Both the position numbers and the translations under genes were made by a program. Positions 46,801 to 57,965 of a stretch of DNA of 64,000 nt are shown one piece after another. The number at the start of each line of letters is the position of its first letter. Within the stretch, counting starts at the first letter, position 1. Location of the stretch: assembly GCA_007570785.1 (NCBI GenBank), contig ML664183.1, forward strand, positions 20,887,278 to 20,951,277, written 5' to 3'. The notes under the pieces are model-generated. The model saw only the letters and a list, made by a program, of their open reading frames with translations. It was not told where the DNA came from and ran no database searches. Origin of the DNA: Antilocapra americana. Taxonomy: Eukaryota > Chordata > Mammalia > Artiodactyla > Antilocapridae.

Positions 46801-46930
46801 CCTTTTTTTTTTTTTTTTTTTTGCTGTACTTTCGTAGCTGGCAGGATCCTAGTTCCCTGGCCAGCAATTGAACCCAGGCTACCTCAGTGAAAGTTGTGAG
46901 CCTTAACCACTGGAGTACCACAGAGGTCCC
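46801..46930 (-). mobile_element. CHR-2-type SINE
   Basis: Poly(T) tail (46803-46822), then GGCAGGATCCTAGTTCCC, CAGCAATTGAACCCAGGC, CCTTAACCACTGGAGTACC and GGTCCC: a reverse CHR-2 SINE. Confidence 0.85.
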
Positions 46931-47339
46931 CAGAATCTCATTCTCAGTTTCATAGAATCATCTTTCTGAGTTGTAACTCATGGAGTTTCTTTATAACAAC
47001 TATTTAGAATAATTCCTTTCTGTAATGCCATACTACCTTGAGTTTTCATATTGCTTATACTTATGTATTTCTGTTTATACATTTGAAGTAGTTGATACCT
47101 CTTTAATTCTTTTTCCATTGCCTTCAGCAGATAAAATGTTATATTCCATACAGTTATAAATTATCTGAGGGTTTTTTCTTTAACACATCTCCTCATTTAT
47201 TAAATAGTCCATATCTATTCGCCACTTTTTTTTCAAGTCTTTGTAAAAGTTTATCTGCCTCAACCTTCTTGTGGGTGAACCTCTTGTGGGTGAACGAATT
47301 AGATTTTATATTCACACTTTTCAACTGGCGGGCTATTGA
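46931..47339. other. No gene recognised
   Basis: AT-rich. A perfect 16-bp tandem duplication (CTTGTGGGTGAACCTCTTGTGGGTGAACG) lies at about 47268-47297. No family recognised. Confidence 0.55.
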
Positions 47340-49462
47340 AATCTTTTGTTTTCCAGAAGGTGGAGCTGTAGCTGAAGTTTTAGTTTATCTCTTACCCACC
47401 CAGGGACCCCACAGAGACTGAGACAGAACTCTATTTGAGCATCTCCTTTGGAGGTATGGGTCAGCAGTGGACTGCCATGGGGACGGGGCTCTGGGAGCAG
47501 CAGACTTAGGTATGGCATAAGCCCTCTTGGAAGAGTTCACCATTAATCTCACCATAGAGTTGCCAGAACTTATACAGGACTGGGAAATAGACTCTTGGAG
47601 AGCACAAACAGAACCTTGTGCATAGGGCCCAGGAGAAGGAACAGTGACCCCACAAGAGACTGACCCAGACTTGCCTGTGAGTGTCTAGGAGTCTCCAGTG
47701 GAGGTGTGGGCTGGTGCTGGCCTGTTGCAGGCTTGGGGGCACTGAGTGTAGCAGTACATGCATGGGATCCTTTGGAGGAGGTCCCTTTATCTTCATTACC
47801 TCCACCATATTTTGGCCCCAGGTAAACAGCAGGGAGGGAACACAACTCCACCCATCAACAGAAAATTGAATTAAAGATTTACTGAGCATGGCCCCACCAA
47901 TCAGAATAAGACCCAGTCTCCCCCTCGGTCAGTCTCTCCTATCAGGGAACTTCCATAAGCCTCTTATCCTTCTCCATCAGAGGACAGACAGACTGAAAAC
48001 CACAATCACAGAAAACTAGACAATTTAATCACATAGGCCACAGCCTGGTCAAACTCAAACTATGAGCCACGCCTTGTAGGGCCACCCGACTTCGACAGGT
48101 CATGGTGGAGAGTTCTGAAAAAATGTGGTCCACTAGAAAAGGGAATGGCAAACCACTTCAGCATTCTTGCCTTGAGAATCCCATGAACAGTATGAAAAGG
48201 CAAAAAGATAGGACAATGAAAGACAAATTCCCCCAGTCGGTAGGTGCTCAATATGCAACTGTAGATCAATGTAGTAATAACTCCAGAAAGAATGAAGAGA
48301 CAGAGCCAAAGCAAAAACAACACCCAGTTGCAGATATGACTGGTGATGGAAGCAAAGTCTGATGCTGTAAAGAGAAATATTGCATAGGAACCCGGAATGT
48401 TAGGTCCATAAATCAAGGCAAATGGAAGTGGTCAAACAGGAGATGGTGAGAGTGAATGTCAATATTTTAGGAATCAACGAACTAAAATGGACTGGGATGG
48501 GTGAATTTAACTCAGATGACCATTATATCTACTACTTTGGGCAAGAATCCTTTAGAAGAAATGGAGTAGCCATTATAGTCAGCAAAAGAGTCTGAAATGC
48601 AGTACTTGGATGCAGTCTCAAAAAGGACAGAATGATCTCTGTTCGTTTCTAAGGCAAACCATTCAATATCATGGTAATCCAAGTCTATGCCCCAACCAGT
48701 AATGCTGAAGAAGCTGAGATTGAAAGGTTCTATGGAGACCTACAAGACCTTCTAGAACTAACACCCACCAAAAATGTCCTTTTCATTGTATGAGCCTGGA
48801 ATGCAAAAGTAGGAAGTCAAGAAACACCTGGAGTGACAGACAAATTTGGCCTTGGAATACAGAATGAAGCAGGGCAAAGACTAATAGAGTTTTGCCAAGA
48901 GAATGCACTGGTCATAGCAAACACCCTCTTTCAATGACACAAGAGAAGATACTACACTTGGACATCACCAGGTGGTCCACATCAAGTCAGATTGATTATA
49001 TTCTTTGCAGCCAAAGATGAAGAAGCTCTATACAGTCAACAAAAACAAGACTAGGAGATGACTATGGCTTAGATCATGAACTCCTTATTGCCAAATTCAG
49101 ACTTAAAGAAAGTAGGGAAAACTACCAGACCATTCAGGTATGACTAAAATCAAATCCCTTATGATTATACAGTAGAAGTGAGAAATAGATTTAAGGGACT
49201 AACTGTGGTTAGAGCACCTGATGAACTATGGATGGAAGTTTGGACATTGTACAGGAGACAAGGAACAAGACAGTTCCCAAGAAAAAGAAATGCAAAGGAG
49301 AAAATACACAGAACTGTACAAAAGAGATCTTCACGACCCAGATAATCATGATCATGTGTGTGATCAGTCACCTAGAGCCAGACATTTTGGAATGTGAAGT
49401 CAGGTGAGCCTTAGGAATCATCACTATGAACAAATCTAGTGGAGGTGATGGAATTCTGGTAT
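47340..49462 (+). mobile_element. BovB LINE 5' half (5' UTR and endonuclease), decayed
   Basis: Starts in the BovB 5' UTR (GACCCCACAGAGACTGAGAC, TTAAAGATTTACTGAGCATG), passes through the APE-type endonuclease region from about 48390 and ends in the early reverse transcriptase region. Recognisable endonuclease pieces are NVRSINQGK near the start, YAPTSNAEE, the segment that should read GDWNAKVG, and YYTWTSP. The frame is broken by stops. In the GDWNA motif the Gly-Asp pair is replaced by a stop plus Ala (TGAGCC near 48792), so the catalytic Asp is gone. A few hundred bases are missing near 49293. The 3' half is absent. Confidence 0.9.
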
Positions 49463-50811
49463 GTAGGTATAGGTTTAGTACTTGGTGCATTGGGGTTCCA
49501 TGGGCCAGAAGTGAGATCTCTGGGTGTGTTACCCACACAGGCATGTGGGTGGACTTCTCTGCTGAGCATAGCCTCTCTAATACCATTTGAATTTTCTCAT
49601 CTGCCTGATTCCCAATATCTCTCTCCCTCCAGATACAGAGCTTCTACCTTAGTACTAGGGGTGTTGCTGGGGAAAATTGGGTTTCTCCAGTCCTCACATC
49701 CAGCTGGGGGAGCTGGGTTATCACTAACTATTTCCTTTTCCTTCCTATAGAAGAAGTTGCCCCTGCTGGATAAATCAGCTCCATTCAGTGTTTCCTCGAG
49801 GGAAGGGCAGTGCTGGGACTGTTTCTCTTAGTGTCTCTGCTGTGACCAGTTTCACACTTTTCTTTTCTTTAAATGGCATGCTGGAGTCTTCCTTTGGGAA
49901 GGCTGGATCTCTTCAAGTTCTCACTCATGGGTGTGTGCCTGCATGGGACAGTGCTGCCTGAGTTTTGCCTGATAGTGGCAAGAGGCGTCTAGGAGTAACA
50001 CTAGCTCCACCCATTCTGCAGCTCATACAGACACTTGTTTGTAGCCTATTAGCTGCATAAGGTTAGTGGGATGCTTCTTTGGTTTCTTGGTAAAGACCTA
50101 GATCTAAAAGCACCCACAAGGTGCCTTTGTTTATATATGGATATCTAATTCATTGATTAAAAAACAAAATAGAAAGGAAGACCATCTTAAACCACCATGT
50201 TGCTGACAGCATTCCTGCCTTCATATTTCAGATAGCAATAGGTGCCCCAGTGGATCTCTCCTGGAAGTCCAGTATAACTGGTGATGTCTTCCAAGTGTTT
50301 ACAGGCAGATTTATTTATTTTTTTTAATTCTTTTTGTTTCCATAACACTTTGTCCATATCTGCTATGTTTAATGCCACATTGTAAAATTGCTCTCTGATT
50401 CTTCTACCCATCTGAGGGAACCATTTCTTAAAATGATTTTGTTCACTGTTCCTAATATAGTACTTGAGTCAAACAGACTAAATATTGAAGAATGAATAAA
50501 GAATTCTAAGAGTCATTAGGAACATCCTATGACTTACGCTATCCTTCTGTGGAAATACATATTACATTTCAGGGAAGGAAAACTATCTGTGACTAAAGAC
50601 ATCCATAGACTACCAGAACTCAACCAAAAGTGTTCAAATATGTTTTTGAGGAGTATTGTTCTTCTAAGGACCCAGGATATTACACTTATCAGAGAACATA
50701 GGGGAATATGTTTTCCAAATTTGTCTGTGACAAATGAGTGAAACATTTTTTAAGAAACAGAGCAAAAGTTAACGATCTAAGACACAGTATAGGAGGAGAA
50801 TTTTCCAAATG
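49463..50811. other. GC-richer block, unclassified; no gene recognised
   Basis: 49463-50100 is richer in GC than its surroundings and looks repeat-derived (GGTGGACTTCTCTGCTGAGC, CCAGTCCTCACATCCAGCTG), but I cannot name the family. 50100-50811 is AT-rich and unassigned. Open frames here (up to 103 codons) show no domain. Confidence 0.4.
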
Positions 50812-51032
50812 GACTTCCCAGGTGGCGCTATTGGTAAAGAAACTGCCTGCCAATGCAGGAGATGTAAACATGGGTTTGATCTCTGGGTCAGGAAGATCCC
50901 CTGGAGGATGGCATGGCAATCCACTCCAGGATTCTTGCCTGGAGAATCCCATGGAGAGAAGAGCCTGGTGAGATACAGTCCATAGGGTTGCACAAAGTTG
51001 GGCACAGTTGAAGTGACTTAGCATGTACTCAA
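50812..51032 (+). mobile_element. Bov-tA SINE
   Basis: GGACTTCCCAGGTGGCGCTA head, GGTTTGATCTCTGGG box B, CACTCCAGGATTCTTGCC body and GAAGTGACTTAGC end. Confidence 0.94.
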
Positions 51033-51593
51033 TTTAATAGCCTCTAAAATGTGTAGGATTATGTCAGCCACCCAGATTGAAAACAGATTAGTACTTAAAC
51101 TATTGATTTGTAAATTTGTAAGTATAACTGCAGGTGGAAACTTGAAACATAGGTATCCTATACAAATAGCGCATGTGAATTGTTAGTTTTTAGATTACTT
51201 TTTGTTCACTTTTATTGCCTTTCTATAGATCCCTCATAACCATAAAATCTATAGAAATATATAGTATGTACTTTACAATGACTTTCAATGAATTTTACAA
51301 AATATAGTTATGAGTGCTGGAAAATTGTACTATCAGATGGATGCTAATTGAAGAGTGATATCATCAGATAGGCAAGATGGTAATTTCTGGGGATACAAGT
51401 CAACTCATTTCCCTAGCTACTCTTTGCCTGAATAGTAGGACATCCCCTGGGGTGGGGGATCCTCTTAGTATTTTCTTATCCTGTGATCAAAATTGATGGA
51501 AAGCTACAACAATCTACATATGGGCAGAATGCCTAACAGCCCCAATTCTTCAGAGATGAAGTTTTGGGTTATTCTACCAGGCAAGGAGCCATG
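51033..51593. other. No gene recognised
   Basis: AT-rich single-copy-looking sequence. Confidence 0.6.
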
Positions 51594-51609
51594 ACCAACT
51601 AGGGTTCTT

Positions 51610-52309
51610 TTTTTTTTTTTTAATTTTCTTTACTTTATTGTGTTGGCTTTGCCATACAATAACATGAAACCACCATGGGTTTACATATGCTCCCCCTCCA
51701 GAACCCCCCCTCCCTCCTCCCTCCCGATTCCCTCCCCCTGGGAAATCTCGGTGCGCCAGCCCCGAGCATCAGTCCTGGGCTGGCGATTGATTTCACATAT
51801 GATAATTAACATGTTTCAATGCCATTCTCCCATATCATCCCGCCCTTGCCCTCATCCACAGAGTCCACGAGTCTGTTCTGTACATCTGCATTCCTTCTGC
51901 TGTCTCGCACGCAGGGTTCTTGCTGCCATCTTTCTAAATTCCATATATATGCGTTAGTATACTATATTGTTGTTTTCCCTTCTGGCTTACTTCACTCTGG
52001 ATAATAGGCTCCAGTTCCGTCCACCTGAGTAGAACTGATTCAAATGAATTTTTTTTTAATACTGAGTAATATTCCATTGTGTATATGTACCACAGCTTTC
52101 TTATCCATTCATCAGTTCAGCCACTATGGAAAACAGTGTGGAGATTCCTTAAAAAACTGCAAATAGACCTGCCATATGACCCAGCAATCCACTGCTGGGC
52201 ATATACACCGAGGAAACCAGAATTGAAAGAGATACGTGTACCCCAATGTTCATTGCCACATTGTTTACAATAGCCAGGACATGGAAGCAACCTAGATGCC
52301 CATCAACCC
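51610..52309 (-). mobile_element. Twin-primed young L1 with 16-bp TSD
   Basis: Perfect 16-bp TSD accaactagggttctt (51594-51609 and 52310-52325). Poly(T), then the L1 3' UTR and ORF2 end in minus orientation to about 52116. Then an inverted upstream ORF2 piece in plus orientation (about 52118-52309). The pieces correspond to about 17764-18240 and 17576-17767 of the long L1 here, so almost nothing was lost at the inversion. Confidence 0.95.
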
Positions 52310-52325
52310 ACCAACTAGGGTTCTT

Positions 52326-52800
52326 GTTGCAAGTGAAGGAGACAATAGAAGGGGTAGAATAATGAGGAAGTTATAAATCAGCTATGACCATGTGACTGGC
52401 TGTAGAAACAAGGATTGTAATAACTATGAGTATTTCTTCCTTATTTCGTTAGAATATATTTGTAAAAGATTACTTTTAAATTTTTTATTTTCCCCATTTC
52501 TCTACTAACATGAGATGTGTTAACAGTAGTTAAACTTTATATCTCTGTAATTAGGTTACATGCTACTTATGGGGATAAGAATGTCTTAGAAGAGAAATGA
52601 ACACCTCTCAAAGGTGAATAAAATGACCTAGGTGAGTTTGCCTATGCTGGAGAAAGGGCTCATATACTTTGCTAGAGATAAATATGGTTGTTAGGCTTTT
52701 ATTTGGGATATAAACATAAAAAGGAATGTACTGATGTCGATTTGAAGGGTCTGATTGTGCTTGATCTGAATGTCAAAGGAATATTTTTTCATATTAAGGT
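52326..52800. other. No gene recognised
   Basis: AT-rich, between the L1 and the solo LTR. Confidence 0.6.
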
Positions 52801-52806
52801 TGGCAG

Positions 52807-53250
52807 TGTCAGGGAATATTTGGCAGGAGGCTTCCTGTGTGCTGTTTTCTGAATATCAATCCCTGAATATTCAGAGATGAGTGGAGAGGCATACATCTCC
52901 CAGGGACAAAAGAAATGCATACATTCTTAAAGTAAAAGTAACTATTAATGGCCTTCTTCCCTTTCTGTTATGGAAAGTGAGTTTTACAACCACCCTCCCC
53001 CCATTGAGATGGATTCTAGCCTTATGTTTCCTGGATAAGTTGTAAGATTTTTGATCTTTATCTTTGCTGAAAAGGCTGTCTTGTAAGACAGTATATATAT
53101 GCCCACATTATGCTGAATAAACGCCTTTACTCCATCAGAGTCTTTGTCCCCATGTCTCTATTCATTTCTCTCTTTCTCCTTTCTCTCCTCCTTTATTTTC
53201 TTATTGTCGACTCTGTACCCCAAACCCCGGCCCATTAAAGGGCCATAACA
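52807..53250 (+). mobile_element. Solo ERV LTR (class II-like)
   Basis: 444 bp, TGTCAGGGAATATTTGG to GGGCCATAACA, flanked by a perfect 6-bp TSD tggcag (52801-52806 and 53251-53256). Six-base duplications are usual for class II (beta-like) ERVs. TATA-like GTATATATAT at 53091-53100 and AATAAA at 53116-53121, about 20 bases apart, then a pyrimidine-rich U5. No internal sequence is present. Confidence 0.85.
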
Positions 53251-53256
53251 TGGCAG

Positions 53257-53398
53257 TAAGAAAAACTTGGAAGCTAAAAATGAAACAGTAGTTAGCCTAC
53301 CTGAAAGTTGGTGTAGGCTACTGTTCCTGCTGCCCCTTCTGTGAGCTGTTAACAATATGTTGACTTGCCCTCATAGCCTGAGGGAGTTGTTAGACATG
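53257..53398. other. No feature recognised
   Basis: Short interval between LTR and SINE, containing AGTAGTTAGCCTACC and GGTGTAGGCTACTG, a weak inverted repeat around 53289-53322. Confidence 0.4.
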
Positions 53399-53408
53399 CA
53401 GTCCCTTC

Positions 53409-53539
53409 GCTGCTGCTGCTGCTAAGCTGCTTCAGTTGTGCCTGACTGTGCGACCCTGTAGATGACAGCCCACCAGGCTCCTCTGTCCCTGGGATTCTCC
53501 AGGCAAGAATACTGGAGTGGGTTGCCATTTCCTTCTCCA
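53409..53539 (-). mobile_element. Bov-A monomer SINE
   Basis: Reverse Bov-A with (GCT)n start and GGGATTCTCCAGGCAAGAAT. Approximate TSD cagtccctt/ctgtccctc on the two sides. Confidence 0.92.
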
Positions 53540-53633
53540 TGCTGTCCCTCTAGGTCCCACTGTATCTTTCACCTTGAGTCCTGAGCCAAATGTATGTGGA
53601 GCATTGTGGCAAAGCACATCAGTTTCTTCTATA

Positions 53634-53655
53634 GAAGTGACCTATAGGTCACTTC
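53634..53655. promoter_or_regulatory. Perfect 22-nt palindrome with paired AGGTCA half-sites
   Basis: The 22 bases equal their own reverse complement. The core is TGACCTATAGGTCA: two AGGTCA-type nuclear-receptor half-sites, everted with a 2-bp spacer. Sequence around it is not in a recognised repeat. Function is only a possibility. Confidence 0.4.
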
Positions 53656-54804
53656 AATTGTTGAATGTGGTGACATTGGGTTTCCACTTTTGTTCTCATT
53701 GAATCTCACTTATCCACCAGTTTCTCCAAGCTCTCCTCTGCTTCATTCCAGTTTTTTTTTTCTTCTCACATGGTGAGCCTGCAGATTCTTCATGCCTAAC
53801 CCTAGATGCAGAGGCCACATACTTTGGCAGATTTCCACACCAGATCTTACAATTTTATTGTCTATTTCCTGTAAGAAATCTTATTCCATATTGACTGTTA
53901 TAGTTATGCTTCCCACATTGAATTCCAATTGATGCTTTCGGCTTGCATATTGAAAATCATTTAATATATAAACTGTGTCAGGAGACCATGTGGAATATGA
54001 AAGGTACTTTAAACTCCTTGTTTTGTGGTTAAGAGTTAAATATCCAAGTATATGTTTAGTCTCACTTTTAAGATATTAAAATACATGTATTATCTCATGT
54101 GCAAATAACCTTTTTTAACATTTTCATCAAAGTGATTTACTTTCTAGGAAAAAAATACTTATAAATAACTTGCATCAGACACCTTTTTCAAGAAAAGGAA
54201 CTGAACAATGCAGGGTAGCTAGAACTATCCTCTGTGCTTGGACTTAGGGATCTCAGAGCACGTTTCGCTGTCTTAGTACCCAGGATCGATGCAGTTAATC
54301 CCTTTAACTGAGTTGTGCTTCTCTTCCTCTCTCACCACACTACCGAACCATAGGTGTGACCATCAGTAATTTTTTTATAGTATAAGCTATTTTTGAAACA
54401 TTGCCAGAAATAATGATTTATTCCAGACCATGAACTAGGTGCTAGAATCTCTGTGGCTTATCATCACTAAGCTGAACAAGGTAAGGTCAGATGTCCATCT
54501 TGCTATTCCGTTACTCTCCACTAAACAGATGATGTGGAAAATTCTGCTTAAAAAGCCTTCTTTTTTCAAAAGAAATTGCTGATTAAAGAATGTCCATTAA
54601 ATACATGAGACCATTGACATTAACAAAAAGATCTAATGTTGACAGGCTACCTCTAAGCAGTTAAGCAGTTAAGCTTAATGGTCTCTGTCTACAAAGTCCT
54701 GTGATATAGTTTTCATCTTCATATCTACATAAGCTGTGTAGTTTAAAATTTGCTAAGGTATCCTAACTACCATTAGTTATTTTTGTGGGTACATTTTAGC
54801 AATA
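53656..54804. other. No gene recognised
   Basis: Mostly AT-rich. The first 250 bases have somewhat higher GC. No family, domain or RNA recognised. Confidence 0.55.
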
Positions 54805-54889
54805 TTTTATTTTTTTTAATTAATTTCATTGGAGTAAAAGTCGCTTTACAATTGTGTTAGTTTCTACTGTACAGCAAAGTGAATAAGCT

Positions 54890-55165
54890 GCTGCTGCTGC
54901 TGCTAAGTCGCTTCAGTCGTGCCTGACTCTGTGCAACCCCATAGAAAGCAGCCCTCCAGGCTCCCCTGTCCCTGGGATTCTCCAGGCCAAGAACACCAGA
55001 ATGGGTTGCCATTTCCTTCTCCAACGCATGAAAGTGAAAAGTGAAAGTGAAGTCACTCAGTCGTGTCCGACTCCCAGCGACCCCATGGACTGCAGCCTAC
55101 CAAGCCCCCCGTCCATGGGATTTTCCAGGCAAGAGTACTGGAGTGGGGTGCCATTGCCTTCTCCG
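54890..55165 (-). mobile_element. BOV-A2 SINE nested in L1
   Basis: Two reverse Bov-A monomers with the CATGAAAGTGAAAAGTGAAA linker and a (GCT)n start. Perfect 13-bp TSD aagtgaataagct (54877-54889 and 55166-55178). Confidence 0.96.
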
Positions 55166-55774
55166 AAGTGAATAAGCTACACACACATAAATCCCTTCTT
55201 CTTTGGATTTCCTCCCCATTTAGGTCACCACAGAGCACTGAATTACCTGAGCAATAGAGTAGGTTCTCATTAGGTATTCATTTTATACATAGTAGTATAT
55301 ATATGTCAATCCCAACCTCCAAGTTTATCTCACACACCCCTCCCTACCTTGGTGTCTACATTTTATTCTATACATCTGTCTCTATTTCTGCTTTGCAAAT
55401 AAGAGCTATACCATTTTTCTGGATTCCACATGTATGCATTAATATATGACATTTGTTTTTCTCTTTCTGACTTATTTCACTTTGTAGACATGTGGACAGA
55501 CCTAGAGACTGTCAAACAAATGACCTAAAACAGTTCCTTTTTATTGCTGAGTAATATTCCATTGTATATATGTACTATAATTTTTTAATCCAGTCCTCTG
55601 TTGATAGACATTTAAGTTGCTTGAATGTCCTGGCTATTATAAACAGTACTGCAATGGATATTCCAGTCTTTTTGAATTATGTTCTTTTTTTGGGGGGTAT
55701 ATACCCAGGAATGGGATTGCTGGGTCATATGGTAATTCTATTTTTAATTTTTTAAGGAACCTCCATATTGGTCT

Positions 55775-56105
55775 GTGTGTGTGTGTGTGTGCGCTTAGTC
55801 ACTAGTCATGTCTGACTTTGTGACCTCATGGACTGTAGCCCATTAGGCGCTGCTGTCCATGGGGAGTCTCCCAGGCAAGAATACTGGAGAGGGTTGCCAC
55901 ACCCTCCTCCAGGGGATCTTCCCAACCCAGGGATCAAACCCAGGTCTCCTGCATTGGAGGCAGATTCTCTACCATCCGAGCCATCTGGGAAGCCTAAGCA
56001 TGCTGGAGTGGGTAGCCTATCCTTTCTCCAGGGTATCTTCGTGATCCAGGAATCAAACATGCATTGTAAGTAGATTCTTTACCAGCTGAGCTATCTGGGA
56101 AGCCC
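55775..56105 (-). mobile_element. Dimeric Bov-tA SINE with two tRNA-derived heads, nested in L1
   Basis: A single insertion with an 8-bp TSD attggtct (55767-55774 and 56106-56113). Reading the minus strand: a tRNA-derived head ending in a short linker with CACTCCAGCATGCT, a second complete head plus Bov-A body, then a CA-type tail (plus strand (TG)n at about 55775-55792). Confidence 0.88.
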
Positions 56106-56639
56106 ATTGGTCTCCACAATGATTGTATTAATTTACAGTCCTACAAACATTGGAGGAGGGCTCTCTTTCTCCATGACCTCTCTAGAATTTATTGTTTGTA
56201 GATTTTTATAACAGTGGCCATTCTCACATGTGTGAAGCGATACCTCATTGTACTTTTGATTTGCATTTCTTTAGTAATCAATGATGTTGAACACCTTTTT
56301 ATGTGTTTATTGGCCATCTATATGTCTTTTTTGGAGAAATGTCTATTTTGGTCTTCCACTTTTTTGATTGTATTGTTTGTGTTTTTGAGATTGAGTTCCA
56401 TAAGCTGATTGTATATTTTGGGGATAAATCCTTTGTCACTTGCTTTGTTTGCAAATATTTCCTCTCATTCTGAGAGTTGTCTTTTCATCTTATATATGGC
56501 TTCCTTAATTATGTAAAAGGTTTAAAGTTTAATTAGATTAAATTTGTTAATTGCCTCACAAATGATCTTTTTAATAGCAATATTAAACATTAGCATATAT
56601 ATTTATTTTACTATGTTATGAAATTATGAAGCTTGGGAA

Positions 56640-57965
56640 AGTTTTACTTTTTTCCTTTCAAAGAATGTTACAAAATGAATTTCTTGAAGATAGCTGATGT
56701 ACAATATTACATGCTATAGGAACACAATATAGTGATCATTTTTAAAGATTATACTCCATGTATAGTTACTGTAAAATGCTGGATATATTCCTTGTGTTGT
56801 ACAACATATCATTGTAGCATATTTTATACCAAATAATTTGTACTTCTTAATCTCTTAAACTTATAATGCTCCCTCCTTCCTTCTCCCTACTGGTAACTAC
56901 TACTTCTTTACATGTGAGATTGCCTCTTCATCACGTTTATTACTTTGTTGTATTTTTGTTAGATTTCACATACAAATGATATCATAGTCTTTCTCTGACT
57001 ATTTCACTTAACATAATACCCTCTAAGTCCATTCATATTGCTAAAAGTAGGAAAATATTCCTTTGAGTTAGTGTATCATTGTGTGTATGTATACACATCT
57101 TTATTATCCTTTGGTCTGTTGATGGACAATCAGGTTGCTTCCATATCTTGGCAATTGTAAGCAATGTTGCTATGAACATCAGTGTGCATGTACCTTTTTG
57201 AATTAGTATATCTGTTTTGGATTTATCCCCAGGAATGAAATTTATGGGTAATATAGTAGTTTTGTTTTTAGCTTTTTGAGAAATCTCCATACTGTTTTCC
57301 ACAATGACAACACCAATTTAGATTCCCATCAACAGTGCAAGAGGATTCATTTTTCCTCACATTCTCACCAACACTTGTTAAATGTATTTTTTGGTGATAG
57401 CCATTCTGATAGGTATGATGTGATTATCTTATTGTGGTTTTGATTTTCATTTCCCTCATGACTGGTGATGTTTAGCATCTTTTTGTGTACCTGGTGACAA
57501 TCTGTCTAGCTTCTTTAGAGAAAAGTCAGTTCAGGTCTTCTGCCCATTTTTTTTGGATGAATTATATGAGCTATTTATATACTTTGGGTAATAAATCTTT
57601 ATTGGTCATATAATTTGCATATATTTTTCAGTAGGTTGTCTTTTTGTTGATGATTTTCTCTTGCTGTGCAAAAGATACAAGTTTAATTATGTCCCATTTG
57701 TTTACTTTGCTTTTGCTTCGTTTGTTCTAGGAAAAGGTTCCCCCAAATTTATGAGAAAGATTGTGCTGCCTTGTTTTCCACTAGTAGTTTTATAGTATCT
57801 GGTCTGGCATTTAGGTCTTTAATCCATTTTGAGTTTGTTTTTGTATGTGATGTTAGAGACTATTCTAATTTCATTATGTGTAGCTGTTCAGCTTTCCCAG
57901 CACCACTTATTAAAGAGACTATCTTGCTTCCATTGTACATTATGGCCTTTTTAAATGTTTAAAGC
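56640..57965 (-). mobile_element. Old L1 3' half, antisense
   Basis: GAAGATAGCTGATGTACAAT, CTACTGGTAACTACTACTTC, CATATTGCTAAAAGTAGG, GTCTGTTGATGGACAATCAG, GGTCTTCTGCCCATTTT and GGTCTTTAATCCATTTTGAG follow antisense L1 ORF2 order. Confidence 0.85.

Larger units (their letters stand above)
54805..56570 (-). mobile_element. L1 3' half, antisense, split by two SINEs
   Basis: Antisense L1 in three blocks (54805-54889, 55179-55774, 56114-56570): CTTTACAATTGTGTTAGTTT, GGTCACCACAGAGCACTG, TATTGCTGAGTAATATTCC, GGGATTGCTGGGTCATATGG, ATGTGTTTATTGGCCATC. Removing the SINEs restores continuity. Confidence 0.9.
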
